Part shown: piece by piece, positions 48,080 to 56,546 of the stretch
Layout of the letters: each line of letters starts with the position of its first letter
Position numbering within the stretch: position 1 is the stretch's first letter
DNA from: CADEDH01 sp041394285
Lineage (GTDB): Bacteria > Actinomycetota > Acidimicrobiia > Acidimicrobiales > SZUA-35
Length of the DNA stretch: 64,000 nt
NCBI GenBank assembly: GCA_041394285.1
Contig: JAWKIL010000025.1
Location: 1 to 64,000 of the forward strand
Direction: 5' to 3'
The notes under the pieces: generated by a model
Told to the model about the DNA's origin: nothing
What the model saw: the letters and a program-made list of their open reading frames with translations, nothing else
The model's database searches: none
Program-made: the position numbers and the translations under genes

Positions 48080-48670
48080 ATGGAGGTGCTCACGTTGTGC
48101 GGGAGCCTGCGCCCGGTGTCGGCCAATGGCGCGGCCCTGGCGGTGGTCGAGGCGGCGTTGGCGGTGGCCGGGGTGAGCTGGCGACGGTTCGACGATCTGG
48201 CCGGGGTGGCGCCGTTCGATCCGGGGCTGACCGACGATGCTCCGGAGGCGACGCAGCGCTGGCTGGACCAGGTGGACCAGGCGACGGGTGTGGCCCTGGC
48301 GGCGCCGGAGTACGCGGGATCGTTGGCGGGAGTGGCCAAGAACGCGCTCGACTGGTTGGTGGGCACGGCGGGGCTCTACGAGAAGCCGGTGCTGATCGTG
48401 AGCGCCGGAACCACCGGCGGGCGGTACGCCCGGGAGGAGCTGTTGCGGACGCTGACCTGGCAGGGTGCGTTCGTGGTGGCCGAGGTGGGAGTGTCTGCCG
48501 AAGGGCTCAAGGCCGATGCCGAAGGTCGGTTGACGGATCCGGACACCGTGTCGGCGATCCGGACGGCGGCCGGGGAGCTCGTGGCGGCGCTGGGGGAGCC
48601 GAGCGAGCGGCGGGCCGAGCGCCGGGAAGCGGTGCAGGCCCGGTTGAGCCGAGGGCTGGGCGGGGTCTGA
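48080..48670 (+). CDS. NADPH-dependent FMN reductase family protein
   Basis: 196-residue flavodoxin-fold reductase. Signature segments are VLTLCGSLRPVSANGAAL (FMN phosphate loop) and ALAAPEYAGSLAGVAKNALDWLVG, equal to the PEYxGSxPGxLKNAxDW motif of the NADPH:FMN reductase/azoreductase group. Predicted to reduce FMN or a quinone-like compound with NADPH. The final 25 residues are Arg/Glu-rich. Confidence 0.9.
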   Translation: MEVLTLCGSLRPVSANGAALAVVEAALAVAGVSWRRFDDLAGVAPFDPGLTDDAPEATQRWLDQVDQATGVALAAPEYAGSLAGVAKNALDWLVGTAGLYEKPVLIVSAGTTGGRYAREELLRTLTWQGAFVVAEVGVSAEGLKADAEGRLTDPDTVSAIRTAAGELVAALGEPSERRAERREAVQARLSRGLGGV

Positions 48671-48690
48671 CGCGATGGGCCCCGGGTCCG

Positions 48691-48737
48691 GCGGCGGGAC
48701 GGCTGGGCGGCGGGACGGCTGGGCGGCGGGACGGCCG
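48691..48737. repeat. 16-base tandem repeat, nearly 3 copies
   Basis: Unit GCGGCGGGACGGCTGG at 48691-48706, 48707-48722 and 48723-48737 (the last copy diverges at the end). Lies between the reductase stop and the start of the DUF3179 lipoprotein, so copy-number change would alter spacing upstream of that gene. Confidence 0.8.
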
Positions 48738-48764
48738 ATGGGCGTTGATCGGGGCGGGGAGGCG

Positions 48765-50171
48765 ATGAGCGGCAAGCCGACGAGATCGCTCCTGCGGCCA
48801 GCGGCGATCTGGGCCGTGTCGCCGTTGTTGCTCATGGCCGCTGTCGGCTGTTCCGACGCACGGCCGGTGGCGCTGGCCGTGCCGACCACGGTGGCAGTGG
48901 AGCCGGAACCGGTGCCGGTGACGTGGGGGGTCGACCGGCTGGCGACGGTGGCTGCGGTCGATGCCTGGTTGGCCGAGCCGACCACCAAGGCGGCGTTGGC
49001 CGTGGTGGAGGCAGTGGGGGTGGGCGAGTCGGTCGACGATGCCCCCTACCTGGTCGACCTGCTGCGGATGTCGGGGTCGAGCGAGGTGTGGAAGGCGACC
49101 ATCGCGGCGTTGGGGGATCTGCGGGGAGGGGAGACGCCGCCAACCGATGTGAACGCGGCCTACGTCGAGCTGGGGAGCTGGGTGCTCGACCAGGCCCCCC
49201 GGCCCGGGCCCCGCTACCGGACGTTCAAGGCCTCGTTGTACGGCCAGCTCGACGAGCGGTTCACCCCGCTGTTGGCTGCCATCGACGACCCCTCGCTGCT
49301 GGTGACGATCCAGTGGGGCGGGGTCCGGCTGGGTGAGATCCGGGAGTTGAACCAGCCGGTGCGGCGGCCCCTCGATCAGATGGGGTGGGCGGTGCCCAGC
49401 GAGATCGTGTTCGAGGTCGATGTCGGGGGCGCCACCGTCGTCTATCCCCGCCGGGTCATCGGGCCCCACGAGCTGGCTAACGACAGCGTGGCCGACGGTG
49501 CCGGCGGGTCGCTGCCGTTCGGTGTGTCCTACTGCTCGCTGTGCCGCACGGCGGTGGCGTTCGACCGTCGGGTCGACGGCCGGGAGCTGACGTTCAAGAC
49601 GTCGGGGTTGCTGCTCGACGCCAACAAGTTGATGGTCGACGACCAGACAGAGTCGCTGTGGCGCCAGGCCACCGGCGAGGCGATCAGCGGGCCGTTGCGA
49701 GGGACCCGGCTCGATCTGCTTCCGATGCGGGCGGTGACGTTGGGCGAGCTCGATATCGATGCTGACCCGTCGGTTGTCGATCTGCCCGAGCCGTTCATCC
49801 TCGACCAGGAGACCGGGACGCTCACCGGCTATCCGTACACCGACACCGAGCCGCTGCCCGACTACGTGGCTGGGGGCCGCCTGTGGTTCCCCGTGGCCGG
49901 GGTGGGGGGTGAGGAGGATCCTCTGGCCGATGTGGCGACGGTGGAGGTCTCAGGGGCGGCCCTCGCTGTCGACGTCGGTGCTCTGGAGCCCGGGGCGAGG
50001 GTCGACATCGATCTCGGGGTGGCCCGGGTGCGAGTGGAAGGAGGCCCGGCGGGGCCCCGCTTCCATCGGGTGGAGGCCAGCGGTGCGACGGTGGAGCTGG
50101 CGGCCGGGCGGGAGGCCTGGTTCGCCTGGCTGGCTCGCCACCCGGACACGGTGCGCTGGCCCCGTCGGTGA
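48765..50171 (+). CDS. DUF3179 lipoprotein
   Basis: 468-residue exported lipoprotein. From ATG 48765 there is a basic start, a hydrophobic stretch (AIWAVSPLLLMAAVGC) with lipobox AAVGC, then a helical region (about 45-190) of HEAT-like look and the DUF3179 domain. That domain shows the hallmark SYCSLCRTAVAFDR (two Cys), LLLDANKLMVDDQTESLWRQATGEAISG, and GTRLDLLP. DUF3179 proteins are exported and of unknown function; the two Cys may hold metal or heme. Stop codon lies within a palindrome shared with the convergent GH3 gene. Confidence 0.85.
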   Translation: MSGKPTRSLLRPAAIWAVSPLLLMAAVGCSDARPVALAVPTTVAVEPEPVPVTWGVDRLATVAAVDAWLAEPTTKAALAVVEAVGVGESVDDAPYLVDLLRMSGSSEVWKATIAALGDLRGGETPPTDVNAAYVELGSWVLDQAPRPGPRYRTFKASLYGQLDERFTPLLAAIDDPSLLVTIQWGGVRLGEIRELNQPVRRPLDQMGWAVPSEIVFEVDVGGATVVYPRRVIGPHELANDSVADGAGGSLPFGVSYCSLCRTAVAFDRRVDGRELTFKTSGLLLDANKLMVDDQTESLWRQATGEAISGPLRGTRLDLLPMRAVTLGELDIDADPSVVDLPEPFILDQETGTLTGYPYTDTEPLPDYVAGGRLWFPVAGVGGEEDPLADVATVEVSGAALAVDVGALEPGARVDIDLGVARVRVEGGPAGPRFHRVEASGATVELAAGREAWFAWLARHPDTVRWPRR

Positions 50172-50200
50172 GGCGCGGCGGTACCCGGGCAGCCTCACCG
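50166..50200. terminator. Inverted repeat spanning both stop codons of a convergent pair
   Basis: CGGTGAGGC (50166-50174) and GCCTCACCG (50192-50200) are exact reverse complements with a 17-base loop. The plus-strand TGA (50169-50171) and the minus-strand stop (50195-50197) both lie in the arms. Confidence 0.5.
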
Positions 50201-51952
50201 CCCGAGGAGGCCGCAGGGGTCGACGCCCTGGGTTTCGAGGACGGCGCCGGCGGCCCGTTGCAGCCGGAGCCCAGGCAGGGTGCCGTCGTCGACGGCCCGC
50301 CGGACAGCGGTGTGCACGGCGTCGACCTGCGCCGGACCGCCGAACAGGACCATGTCGGCTCCGGCGGCCAGGGAGCGGACCGCAGCGTCGGGGACCGTCG
50401 AGGTCGCAGCGATGGCTCCGGCCGAGAGCGAGTCGGTGACCACGAGTCCGTCGAAGCCGATCTCGTGGCGGAGCAGATCGTAGGCGGCGGGCGACAGCGA
50501 GGCCGGGGTGTTGCCGGTGAGGTCCGGGACCTGGAGGTGGGACATCATCACGGCCACCGGTCGATCAGGAACGAGACGCTGATAGGGGATGAGGTCGCGG
50601 GTGCGGAGTTGCCCGAGGTCGGGGCCCGTCGCCGCGCCGTTGTCGGTGTTGGTGGTGGCGTCGCCCAGACCGGGGAAGTGCTTGAGGACCGGGAGGACCC
50701 CGGCCTGGTGTAGGGCGTCGACGAAGATCCCGGCCCGTTCCGCTACGACGTCGGGGTTGTCGCTGTAGGACCGGTCGCCCAGGGCCCGGCCACCGGTGGC
50801 CAGCACGGGGGCGAAGTCGACGTCGATGCCGAGGTCGGCCATGCCCTGGGCGTAGCTCTGATAGATGGAGCGGGCGTCGCTCACCGGCATCCCGCTGATG
50901 GCCGCGGCCGATGGGAGCGGTCCGAGGATCTGGTCGAGGCGCTGCACCCGTCCGCCCTCTTCGTCGGAGGCGAGAAGGGGAGGAAGAGCGGCACCGTCGA
51001 GCTCGGTGCGGATCGTCTGGAGGCCGGCGCGGTCGTAGTGGCCGATGAGGTCGACCCCGCCGATGTGGTCGACCACACCGCTGACATCGGTGCCGTCGGC
51101 GACGAGCACGAACGAGACCCTGTCGATCAGCCGGTCGACCGGCAGCTGGGCCAGGCATGCTTGCGGGGTCGTCGGCGGACCCCCGTTGCCTGCCAGGTTC
51201 GCACCGGCGGCCCCCAACGTGGTGACCGCTTCGGAGGACGAAGCGAAATCGACGGCTGGTGCCAGCCTTCCCCGGGCGGCGGCGATGCCGCCCCAGTAGG
51301 CGAGCCCACCGGGGTCGGGGGAACGGCGGGCGTAGTCGCGATACAGGCTGGCGGCCCGAACGGCGCCCGCCTCCTGCGACACGGCGACGGCGTAGGTGAT
51401 GCCGTCGTCGGACAGGACACCATCGGCGACGAGCCCGGCCCAGTATCGCTGTTCGTCCCCTCCGGCAGGGCGGCCGAGGTAGTACTGGTACTGGGCGTCG
51501 ACGAACGCATCGACCGAGCCGAAACGGGCGAGATATTCCCCGGAGTTGAACACGCCGAACTCGACAACCAGTTCGGTCTGGAGATCCTGCACCTCGTTCC
51601 GCCAGTAGGCGAGACCACCGGCGTCGGGCTGCCGGTTCAGTTGGGTCTGGTACAGGGTCGTGATGTCGGCATCTATCGACGTGTCAGCGAAGATGATCTG
51701 GCGGGCCACCGCTCGTCGACCGTTGCGAGCGAGCTGATCGGCCCATTGGCCGATCTCGGCGTCGGTTGGGGAGTCGGTGAGACCGTCGACGATCAGTAGA
51801 GAACAGATCCAGCCCTCGTCGCCGGTGTCGACCGACGACGGGCAGGTGCCGGCGATCGGCTGGGCCGCCGACGGTGGGGCCGAGACCCCGATGATCGGTA
51901 GGGCAGCGAGAACGGCTACGAGAAGGGTCGACCATCGTGCTTCGAGGCTCAT
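50195..51952 (-). CDS. Exported DUF4214-GH3 beta-N-acetylhexosaminidase
   Basis: 585-residue secreted protein. A signal peptide (ARWSTLLVAVLAALPIIGVSA) is followed by about 200 residues with DUF4214-like modules (LYQTQLNRQPDAGGLAYWRNEV and YRDYARRSPDPGGLAYWGGI). The C-terminal half is a glycoside hydrolase family 3 domain with LLASDEEGGRVQRL, VLKHFPGLGDATTNTD and the nucleophile Asp in GLVVTDSLSAGAIA. It would remove N-acetylglucosamine from peptidoglycan fragments or other glycans. ATG 51952 with GGGAGGAG; the frame is open ten codons further. Shares the DUF4214 module with the gene at 14559. Confidence 0.88.
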   Translation of the reverse strand: MSLEARWSTLLVAVLAALPIIGVSAPPSAAQPIAGTCPSSVDTGDEGWICSLLIVDGLTDSPTDAEIGQWADQLARNGRRAVARQIIFADTSIDADITTLYQTQLNRQPDAGGLAYWRNEVQDLQTELVVEFGVFNSGEYLARFGSVDAFVDAQYQYYLGRPAGGDEQRYWAGLVADGVLSDDGITYAVAVSQEAGAVRAASLYRDYARRSPDPGGLAYWGGIAAARGRLAPAVDFASSSEAVTTLGAAGANLAGNGGPPTTPQACLAQLPVDRLIDRVSFVLVADGTDVSGVVDHIGGVDLIGHYDRAGLQTIRTELDGAALPPLLASDEEGGRVQRLDQILGPLPSAAAISGMPVSDARSIYQSYAQGMADLGIDVDFAPVLATGGRALGDRSYSDNPDVVAERAGIFVDALHQAGVLPVLKHFPGLGDATTNTDNGAATGPDLGQLRTRDLIPYQRLVPDRPVAVMMSHLQVPDLTGNTPASLSPAAYDLLRHEIGFDGLVVTDSLSAGAIAATSTVPDAAVRSLAAGADMVLFGGPAQVDAVHTAVRRAVDDGTLPGLRLQRAAGAVLETQGVDPCGLLGR

Positions 51953-52133
51953 GTGGCGACTCCTCCCGGCCGTGGACGCCACCCTGGTGCCTGCCCGTCA
52001 ATGGTCGACGGCAAACCGGCGGCCGATGGGCCCGCGTCAGCCGTGGCCGATCGGGTTCAGGCGCCGGTCACGGGACCGGCTGTTCCCTCGGCTGAGTTTC
52101 TTCGAGGACGCGTCCGGGCATCGACGATGACCG

Positions 52134-52862
52134 ATGGCGATGGTTGCGGCACTCGGGTCGGTTGCCACCACCCTGCTCGGTGGTCTGGTCGCCGCCAGGA
52201 TCCGGAGGTTTCGACCGCTCGTGTTCGGCCTTGCCGCCGGTCTGATGCTGGGCGTGGTCGGCTTCGATCTACTCCCGGAAGCGCTGCGGCAATCGCCCCA
52301 GATCGTCTACGGCGTGCCCGGCCCATTGCTGGCCTTCGTCCTGGGCTTCCTCGTGCTCCACGGCGTGGAATCGACGATCGGGACCCATGACGTACAAGGG
52401 GACCGCTACGGCGGTGATCCCCATCGCGAGCAGGTCGGCCTCGTGGCGGCGTCAGCGCTCATCGGCCACAGCGTGATGGACGGATTCGCTATCGGCGCCG
52501 GTTTCCAGGCCGGTCACACCGTCGGCGTCGCGGTGTCGATCGCCGTCGTGGCCCATGACTTCGCCGATGGCTTCAATACCTTCACCATCGCGGCGGCCTA
52601 TGGAAACAGCGACAGGCGGTCAGTGGCTCTGGTGGCGCTCGACGCGCTGGCCCCGCTTGTCGGGGCGGCAAGTACCCTGCTGATCCAGATACCGGGTCAC
52701 ATCCTCGGTCTCTATCTCGGATCGTTCGCCGGGCTTCTCCTGTATCTCGCGGCGGCCGATATCCTGCCGCAGGCCCATACCGACCGCTCGCCGCTGCCGG
52801 CTATGGCCAGCACCATCACCGGCTTGCTCGCCATGTGGTTCGTCATCGGCTACTTGGCGTGA
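52134..52862 (+). CDS. ZIP family metal transporter-like membrane protein
   Basis: 242-residue polytopic membrane protein with about seven TM segments. The ZIP-type metal motifs are seen in LIGHSVMDGFAIGAGFQ (TM4) and VVAHDFADGFNTFTI (TM5), where His, Asp and Asn line the Zn/Fe site. Short Asp/Gly-rich cytoplasmic loop around residue 85. ATG 52134 lacks a clear ribosome site; a start at the second Met (52140) is possible. Predicted Zn2+ or divalent metal uptake. Confidence 0.82.
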   Translation: MAMVAALGSVATTLLGGLVAARIRRFRPLVFGLAAGLMLGVVGFDLLPEALRQSPQIVYGVPGPLLAFVLGFLVLHGVESTIGTHDVQGDRYGGDPHREQVGLVAASALIGHSVMDGFAIGAGFQAGHTVGVAVSIAVVAHDFADGFNTFTIAAAYGNSDRRSVALVALDALAPLVGAASTLLIQIPGHILGLYLGSFAGLLLYLAAADILPQAHTDRSPLPAMASTITGLLAMWFVIGYLA

Positions 52863-53051
52863 CCTCAGTCGGCGTGATTTGTGAAAGCGCCTGAGCGCGG
52901 GCCGGGCCTGCGTCCTCCGGGGCTCGGTAGGGGGCATTGGGAATGACGTATCCATGCCATTGCCGAGCCCTCGACGTGCCGGTTGCGGGCGGTGGAAGGG
53001 GGTAAGTCGATGCCGCGGCTCGGTGTCGACGGCTGTGCCCAGGAGGTCATG

Positions 53052-53600
53052 ATGCGACGAAGGACGCTCGATGTGATTCTGTCATCGTTCGGGGCCCTGC
53101 TCACCGTGGTGTTGCTGGTGGCGGGTGGGCTGCTCTGGTGGGGCTACCACTTCGCCAACAGCAACGTGCACGAGCAGCTGGCGGCCCAACAGATCTATTT
53201 CCCTGCGGCTGGGAGTGATGCGCTCGCTCCGGCCACCATCGGGCCCTACCTCGATCAATATGCCGGTCAGCAGTTGGTGAGCGGTGCCCAGGCAGAGGCC
53301 TACGCCGACCACTTCATCTCCGTCCATCTCGACGAGGTGGCAGGGGGCAAGACCTATGCCCAGGTCAGCTCGGAGGCTCAGGCCAACCCGTCCGACACCA
53401 CGTTGCAACAGCAGGCCGATACGTTGTTCAAGGGCGAGACTCTGCGTGGGCTCCTCCTCAACGCCTACGCCTTCTGGAAGCTCGGCCAGATCGCTCGCTA
53501 CGCGGCAGTCGCCAGTTTCGTCGCTGCAGCCGTGATGTTCGCGCTCACTGCCCTCGGCTTCTGGCACCTGCGGCGCAGCGCCATATCGGCGGAAGCGTGA
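53052..53600 (+). CDS. Two-TM membrane protein, unknown function
   Basis: 182 residues. N-terminal TM (SSFGALLTVVLLVAGGLLWWGYHF), a soluble extracytoplasmic loop of about 110 residues (HEQLAAQQIYFPAAGSDAL to DTLFKGETLRGLLL), and a C-terminal TM (YAAVASFVAAAVMFALTALGF). ATG 53052 is selected by AGGAGG five bases upstream; the frame is open 23 codons further. A 58-residue membrane protein follows after 13 bases. Not recognised. Confidence 0.7.
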   Translation: MRRRTLDVILSSFGALLTVVLLVAGGLLWWGYHFANSNVHEQLAAQQIYFPAAGSDALAPATIGPYLDQYAGQQLVSGAQAEAYADHFISVHLDEVAGGKTYAQVSSEAQANPSDTTLQQQADTLFKGETLRGLLLNAYAFWKLGQIARYAAVASFVAAAVMFALTALGFWHLRRSAISAEA

Positions 53601-53613
53601 TGGGTCCGATTCG

Positions 53614-53790
53614 GTGAAGCACGCCGGTCCGACCATAAGTACCGTGCTCTCTGTCCTGGTGATGATCGCGGTGATCGTCGGCATGGACGCCCTCGTTCTG
53701 CGAAGCCGGTTCTGGCTGCGCCTGGTGGTCAACACGGTCATCGTGGCTGTGTTCGCCTTCGGCTTCATCGCGTTCCGTCGGAGCCGGTAG
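53614..53790 (+). CDS. 58-residue two-TM membrane protein
   Basis: Short frame from GTG 53614 to TAG 53790. It codes for two hydrophobic segments, ISTVLSVLVMIAVIVGMDALVL and LVVNTVIVAVFAFGFIAF, joined by the basic loop RSRFWLR and ending FRRSR, a consistent hairpin topology. It lies 13 bases after the larger membrane protein stop on the same strand, so likely co-translated. A small unnamed actinobacterial membrane protein; function unknown. Confidence 0.7.
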   Translation: MKHAGPTISTVLSVLVMIAVIVGMDALVLRSRFWLRLVVNTVIVAVFAFGFIAFRRSR

Positions 53791-53825
53791 ATCCGGCGCT
53801 GTCAGGGCGAGGGACCCTCCACCGG

Positions 53826-53876
53826 GGCGGTGGCGGTGGCGGTGGCGATGGCGGTGGCGGTGGCGGTGGCGGTGGC
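53826..53876. repeat. Hexanucleotide repeat (GGCGGT)8.5
   Basis: Eight copies of GGCGGT plus half a copy; one unit has an A (53848). Lies 36 bases after the small membrane protein stop. The open frame it creates (alternating Ala-Val, or His-Arg on the other strand) is probably an artefact. The rest of 53877-54065 shows no feature. Confidence 0.85.
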
Positions 53877-54065
53877 CCAAAGCAATGCCCGCTCCGATCG
53901 ATCGTTCCCTGCGGCGCTGGGGCAGGAGTTGCCGATACAGGCGCTGCGTTCCGAGCGCGAATCGGTCGATTGGCAGCGTGGGCAAGGTTCAGGGCCGGTC
54001 TGTCACGGCTTGCCCTGGGTTACGGCTTGACGCTGTCGGGCGGGTGGTCGCGCCGCTGCCGGAGC

Positions 54066-54869
54066 TCAGGCATGGCCGAGCACGAGGTGGCAGACGAGGG
54101 GGACACGGTAGGTGCCGTCGGCGTGGTGCCACTCCGGCATGTCGGTGGCCACCGCTCGCCCCAGCCGGCTGATGGCCTCCGGTCCGGTCGTGTCGCCCAG
54201 GGGCGAGCCGCAGATCTCGGTGGTGACGAAGTCCTCGGGGCTGTCGAAGTGCGCGGTGCCGGTTCGGGTGGCCGTCTCGAGGCGGTGGAGGCCGGCGGCG
54301 GTGAAGTTGCCGGCGAAGGCGTCGAGGTCGCCGCACGCCCAGTAGGCGCTGAGCAGGGGCTGCGCCTCCAGGCCGAGTTCGTCCACGGCGAGCTTCATGA
54401 AGCGGCGGTAGGCCGGCTGGTCGTCGAGCGCGGCCGGCACCAGCGCTGCCACGGTCCCACCCGGTCGGGTGGCTCGCCTCATCTCGCGGAGCACGGCGAC
54501 GGGGTCGGCGAAGAACATGAACGCCATCTGGCAGACGGCGGCGTCGAACGAGTCGTCGGCTACGGGCAGCGCCCCTGCATCCCCCTGCCGCCAGTCGATC
54601 GTCGGTTCGGCCCTGGCGGCGACGGCGAGCATCGCGTCGTTGAGATCGACGCCGACGATCGAGGCGTCGGCTTTTGCCGACCGTTTGGCGGTGCGGGCCA
54701 CGACGCCGGTTCCGCAGGCCACGTCGAGCAGGTCGTGGCCGGTCGCGACGCCGGCGAAGTCGAGGAGCTGCGGTGCCCACTGGCCGAAGATGGCGGGCAC
54801 GAACTTCGCCTCGTAGAACTCGGCGGCCTCGGTCGATAGCTGGAAGGTCTCGTTCTCTGAAGTCGTCAT
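54066..54869 (-). CDS. Class I SAM-dependent methyltransferase
   Basis: 267-residue methyltransferase. Motif I: LLDVACGTGVVARTAKRSAK; post-I acidic end in VGVDLNDAMLAVA; motif II/III WRQGDAGALPVADDSFDAAVCQMAFMFFADPV; and REMRRATRPGGTVAALVPA. This is the UbiE-like/methyltransferase-11 pattern. ATG 54869, with TACCGT six bases upstream, is preferred over the longer frame from 54905. Stands alone; small-molecule substrate unknown. Confidence 0.9.
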   Translation of the reverse strand: MTTSENETFQLSTEAAEFYEAKFVPAIFGQWAPQLLDFAGVATGHDLLDVACGTGVVARTAKRSAKADASIVGVDLNDAMLAVAARAEPTIDWRQGDAGALPVADDSFDAAVCQMAFMFFADPVAVLREMRRATRPGGTVAALVPAALDDQPAYRRFMKLAVDELGLEAQPLLSAYWACGDLDAFAGNFTAAGLHRLETATRTGTAHFDSPEDFVTTEICGSPLGDTTGPEAISRLGRAVATDMPEWHHADGTYRVPLVCHLVLGHA

Positions 54870-54875
54870 GGAACG

Positions 54876-54881
54876 ACGGTA
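54876..54881 (-). promoter_or_regulatory. -10 motif TACCGT, leaderless start
   Basis: TACCGT on the minus strand lies six bases before ATG 54869 with no ribosome site between. Confidence 0.5.
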
Positions 54882-54980
54882 CGAGTCGCCGAGGTGACGA
54901 CGCATCGCCCAAACACACCATGACGCGCACCATTTTCGGGCGACCGTGTAGCGCTGGGGTCCGGTCCGCCCTGGGCCTGA

Positions 54981-55025
54981 CTGTCCTGGGGCTGGCTGTC
55001 CTGGGGCTGGCTGTCCTGGGGCTGG
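54981..55025. repeat. 15-base tandem repeat, 3 exact copies
   Basis: CTGTCCTGGGGCTGG repeated exactly at 54981-54995, 54996-55010 and 55011-55025. Non-coding, between the methyltransferase start and the LuxR remnant. Confidence 0.9.
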
Positions 55026-55040
55026 CGGCTCCGACGCAGC

Positions 55041-55259
55041 TCAGCGCTTGGCGAGGAGGGCCTGCTCGTGGGCTCGGGTCGTGGCGGCGGCGCGGCTGTG
55101 GACCCCGAGCTTGGTGAAGATGTTGCTGACGTGGCGAGACACCGTGTGCCGGCTGATGTGCAGCCGGGCAGCGATCTCGCGGTTCGTGGCACCGTCGTCC
55201 AGGAGCTCGAGGTCGCTCAGTGACCCGCCCCCGGTGCGTCTGCGGTCATGGCCTCGAGG
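55041..55259 (-). pseudogene. LuxR-type helix-turn-helix remnant
   Basis: On the minus strand from the stop at 55041 back to 55259 the frame encodes 72 residues with the classic LuxR/GerE C-terminal domain: SDLELLDDGATNREIAARL, HISRHTVSRHVSNIFTKLGV, HSRAAATTRAHEQ. An in-frame TAA at 55260-55262 lies just upstream and there is no start codon in the open part, so only the DNA-binding end remains. The receiver or sensor domain is absent. The following 155 bases to 55414 hold nothing recognisable. Confidence 0.75.
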
Positions 55260-55414
55260 TTAGCCCGGATGGTTGATCTGCTGGGTGGGCCAACGGCCGA
55301 CGCTGCGCAGGGCGACCCGTCGCCGTCGACCGCGCGACGAGGGGTGCGTCTGCACGATGTCAGCTTCGGCCGCGTGCCCGCCGACGGCGGTACGTCCCTG
55401 TCGCGATGGAGCGG

Positions 55415-56539
55415 TCAGTCCCGCAAGTGTTCTGACGCTTCGACGACGAGCTCGAGCTTGCGCCATTGGTCGTCCTCGGTGAGGAGGTTGCCTTCGGCCA
55501 CGCTGGCGAAGCCGCATTGTGGGCTGAGGGCGAGGCGATCGAGCGGGACGAGATCGGCTGCGGCGGTGACTCGTTGGCGGAGATGGTCGATGGACTCGAG
55601 CTCCCCGTGTTTGGTCGTCACCAGTCCGAGGACCACGGTCGTGTTGGCCGGGATGTGGCGAAGAGCTTCGAAGCTGCCCGATCGTTCGTCGTCGTATTCC
55701 AGCAGGAGCCGATCGAGCTCGGTCCGGGCAAACACGATCGGGGCGATGGCGTCGTATCCGCCCGAGGCGAACCAGGTGCTGCGAGCGTTTCCCCGGCAGA
55801 TGTGGAGGCCGGCGACGGTGTCGCTGCGGCGATGGCGTACGCATTCGTTCACCACTTCCACGTAGCGATTCAGCAGGTCGTCGAGGTCGCCGTGCAGTGC
55901 TTCGAGCACGGCTCGCTGGGCCGGGTCGACGAAGGAGGAGAAGTAGGGCTCGTCGATCTGGATGTAGCGGCAGCCGAGTTCCTCGAGTCGAGCGATCTTC
56001 GTCTGGTAGACCGCGATCAGGTCGTTCCAGTAGTCGTCCATGTCGGGGTACACATCGCGGCTGGCGGCCTCCCGGCCGTTGAGCACGTGGGCTCGCGTCG
56101 GCGATGGCAGGGTGATCTTCCCGATGGCGCCGTGGCCCGGCATGCCAGCCGGGTCGTTGGCGGCAATGGCGTCGGCCAGGAACCGGTAGTCGCCTGCGAG
56201 TTGTGATTCGCCGGGCTTGATCTTGGCCACGGCCCGGGTGCCCTTGGGCACGTAGGGAGCGCTCCCTGGCGTAGCGCTGAAGGCGGCTCGCTCGTCGCCG
56301 TCGACCACGACGAGCCCGTCGATCCCGGCGATGAAGTCGAGCCAGAACACCGATCGCCGGAGCTCGCCGTCGACCACGACCGGGAGGCCGATGGCGAGCT
56401 GGCGGGCGACCGCCTCGGCGATCGCTCGATCCTCGACCTCCCGTAGCCCGGGGCTGCCCGCTGGCAACCTGGCTCGGGCGTCCAGGAGCCAAGCGGGCCG
56501 CAGCAGGCTCCCGATCTGGTCAGCGCGGATCTCCACCAC
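55415..56539 (-). CDS. MetE-like cobalamin-independent methyltransferase family protein
   Basis: 374-residue UROD/MetE-like barrel protein. It begins VEIRADQIGSLLRPAWLLDAR, as in methionine synthase C-terminal homologues. Zinc ligands are likely His and Cys in GLHICRGNARS, Glu in LLLEYDDERSGS, and Cys in SPQCGFASVAEGN. The IQIDEPYFSSFVDP segment carries the DEP motif of substrate binding. Predicted methyl transfer to a thiol such as homocysteine. It is the only intact protein gene in the decaying 55.0-57.6 kb stretch and follows the SDR stub by seven bases. Confidence 0.85.
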   Translation of the reverse strand: MVEIRADQIGSLLRPAWLLDARARLPAGSPGLREVEDRAIAEAVARQLAIGLPVVVDGELRRSVFWLDFIAGIDGLVVVDGDERAAFSATPGSAPYVPKGTRAVAKIKPGESQLAGDYRFLADAIAANDPAGMPGHGAIGKITLPSPTRAHVLNGREAASRDVYPDMDDYWNDLIAVYQTKIARLEELGCRYIQIDEPYFSSFVDPAQRAVLEALHGDLDDLLNRYVEVVNECVRHRRSDTVAGLHICRGNARSTWFASGGYDAIAPIVFARTELDRLLLEYDDERSGSFEALRHIPANTTVVLGLVTTKHGELESIDHLRQRVTAAADLVPLDRLALSPQCGFASVAEGNLLTEDDQWRKLELVVEASEHLRD

Positions 56540-56546
56540 TTGCCCC

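Noticed and set aside
53545..54030. Possible proteins made of His-Arg or Ala-Val repeats across the GGCGGT array
   Set aside because: The frames exist only because a hexanucleotide repeat has no stop in any frame; no ribosome site or conserved flanks.
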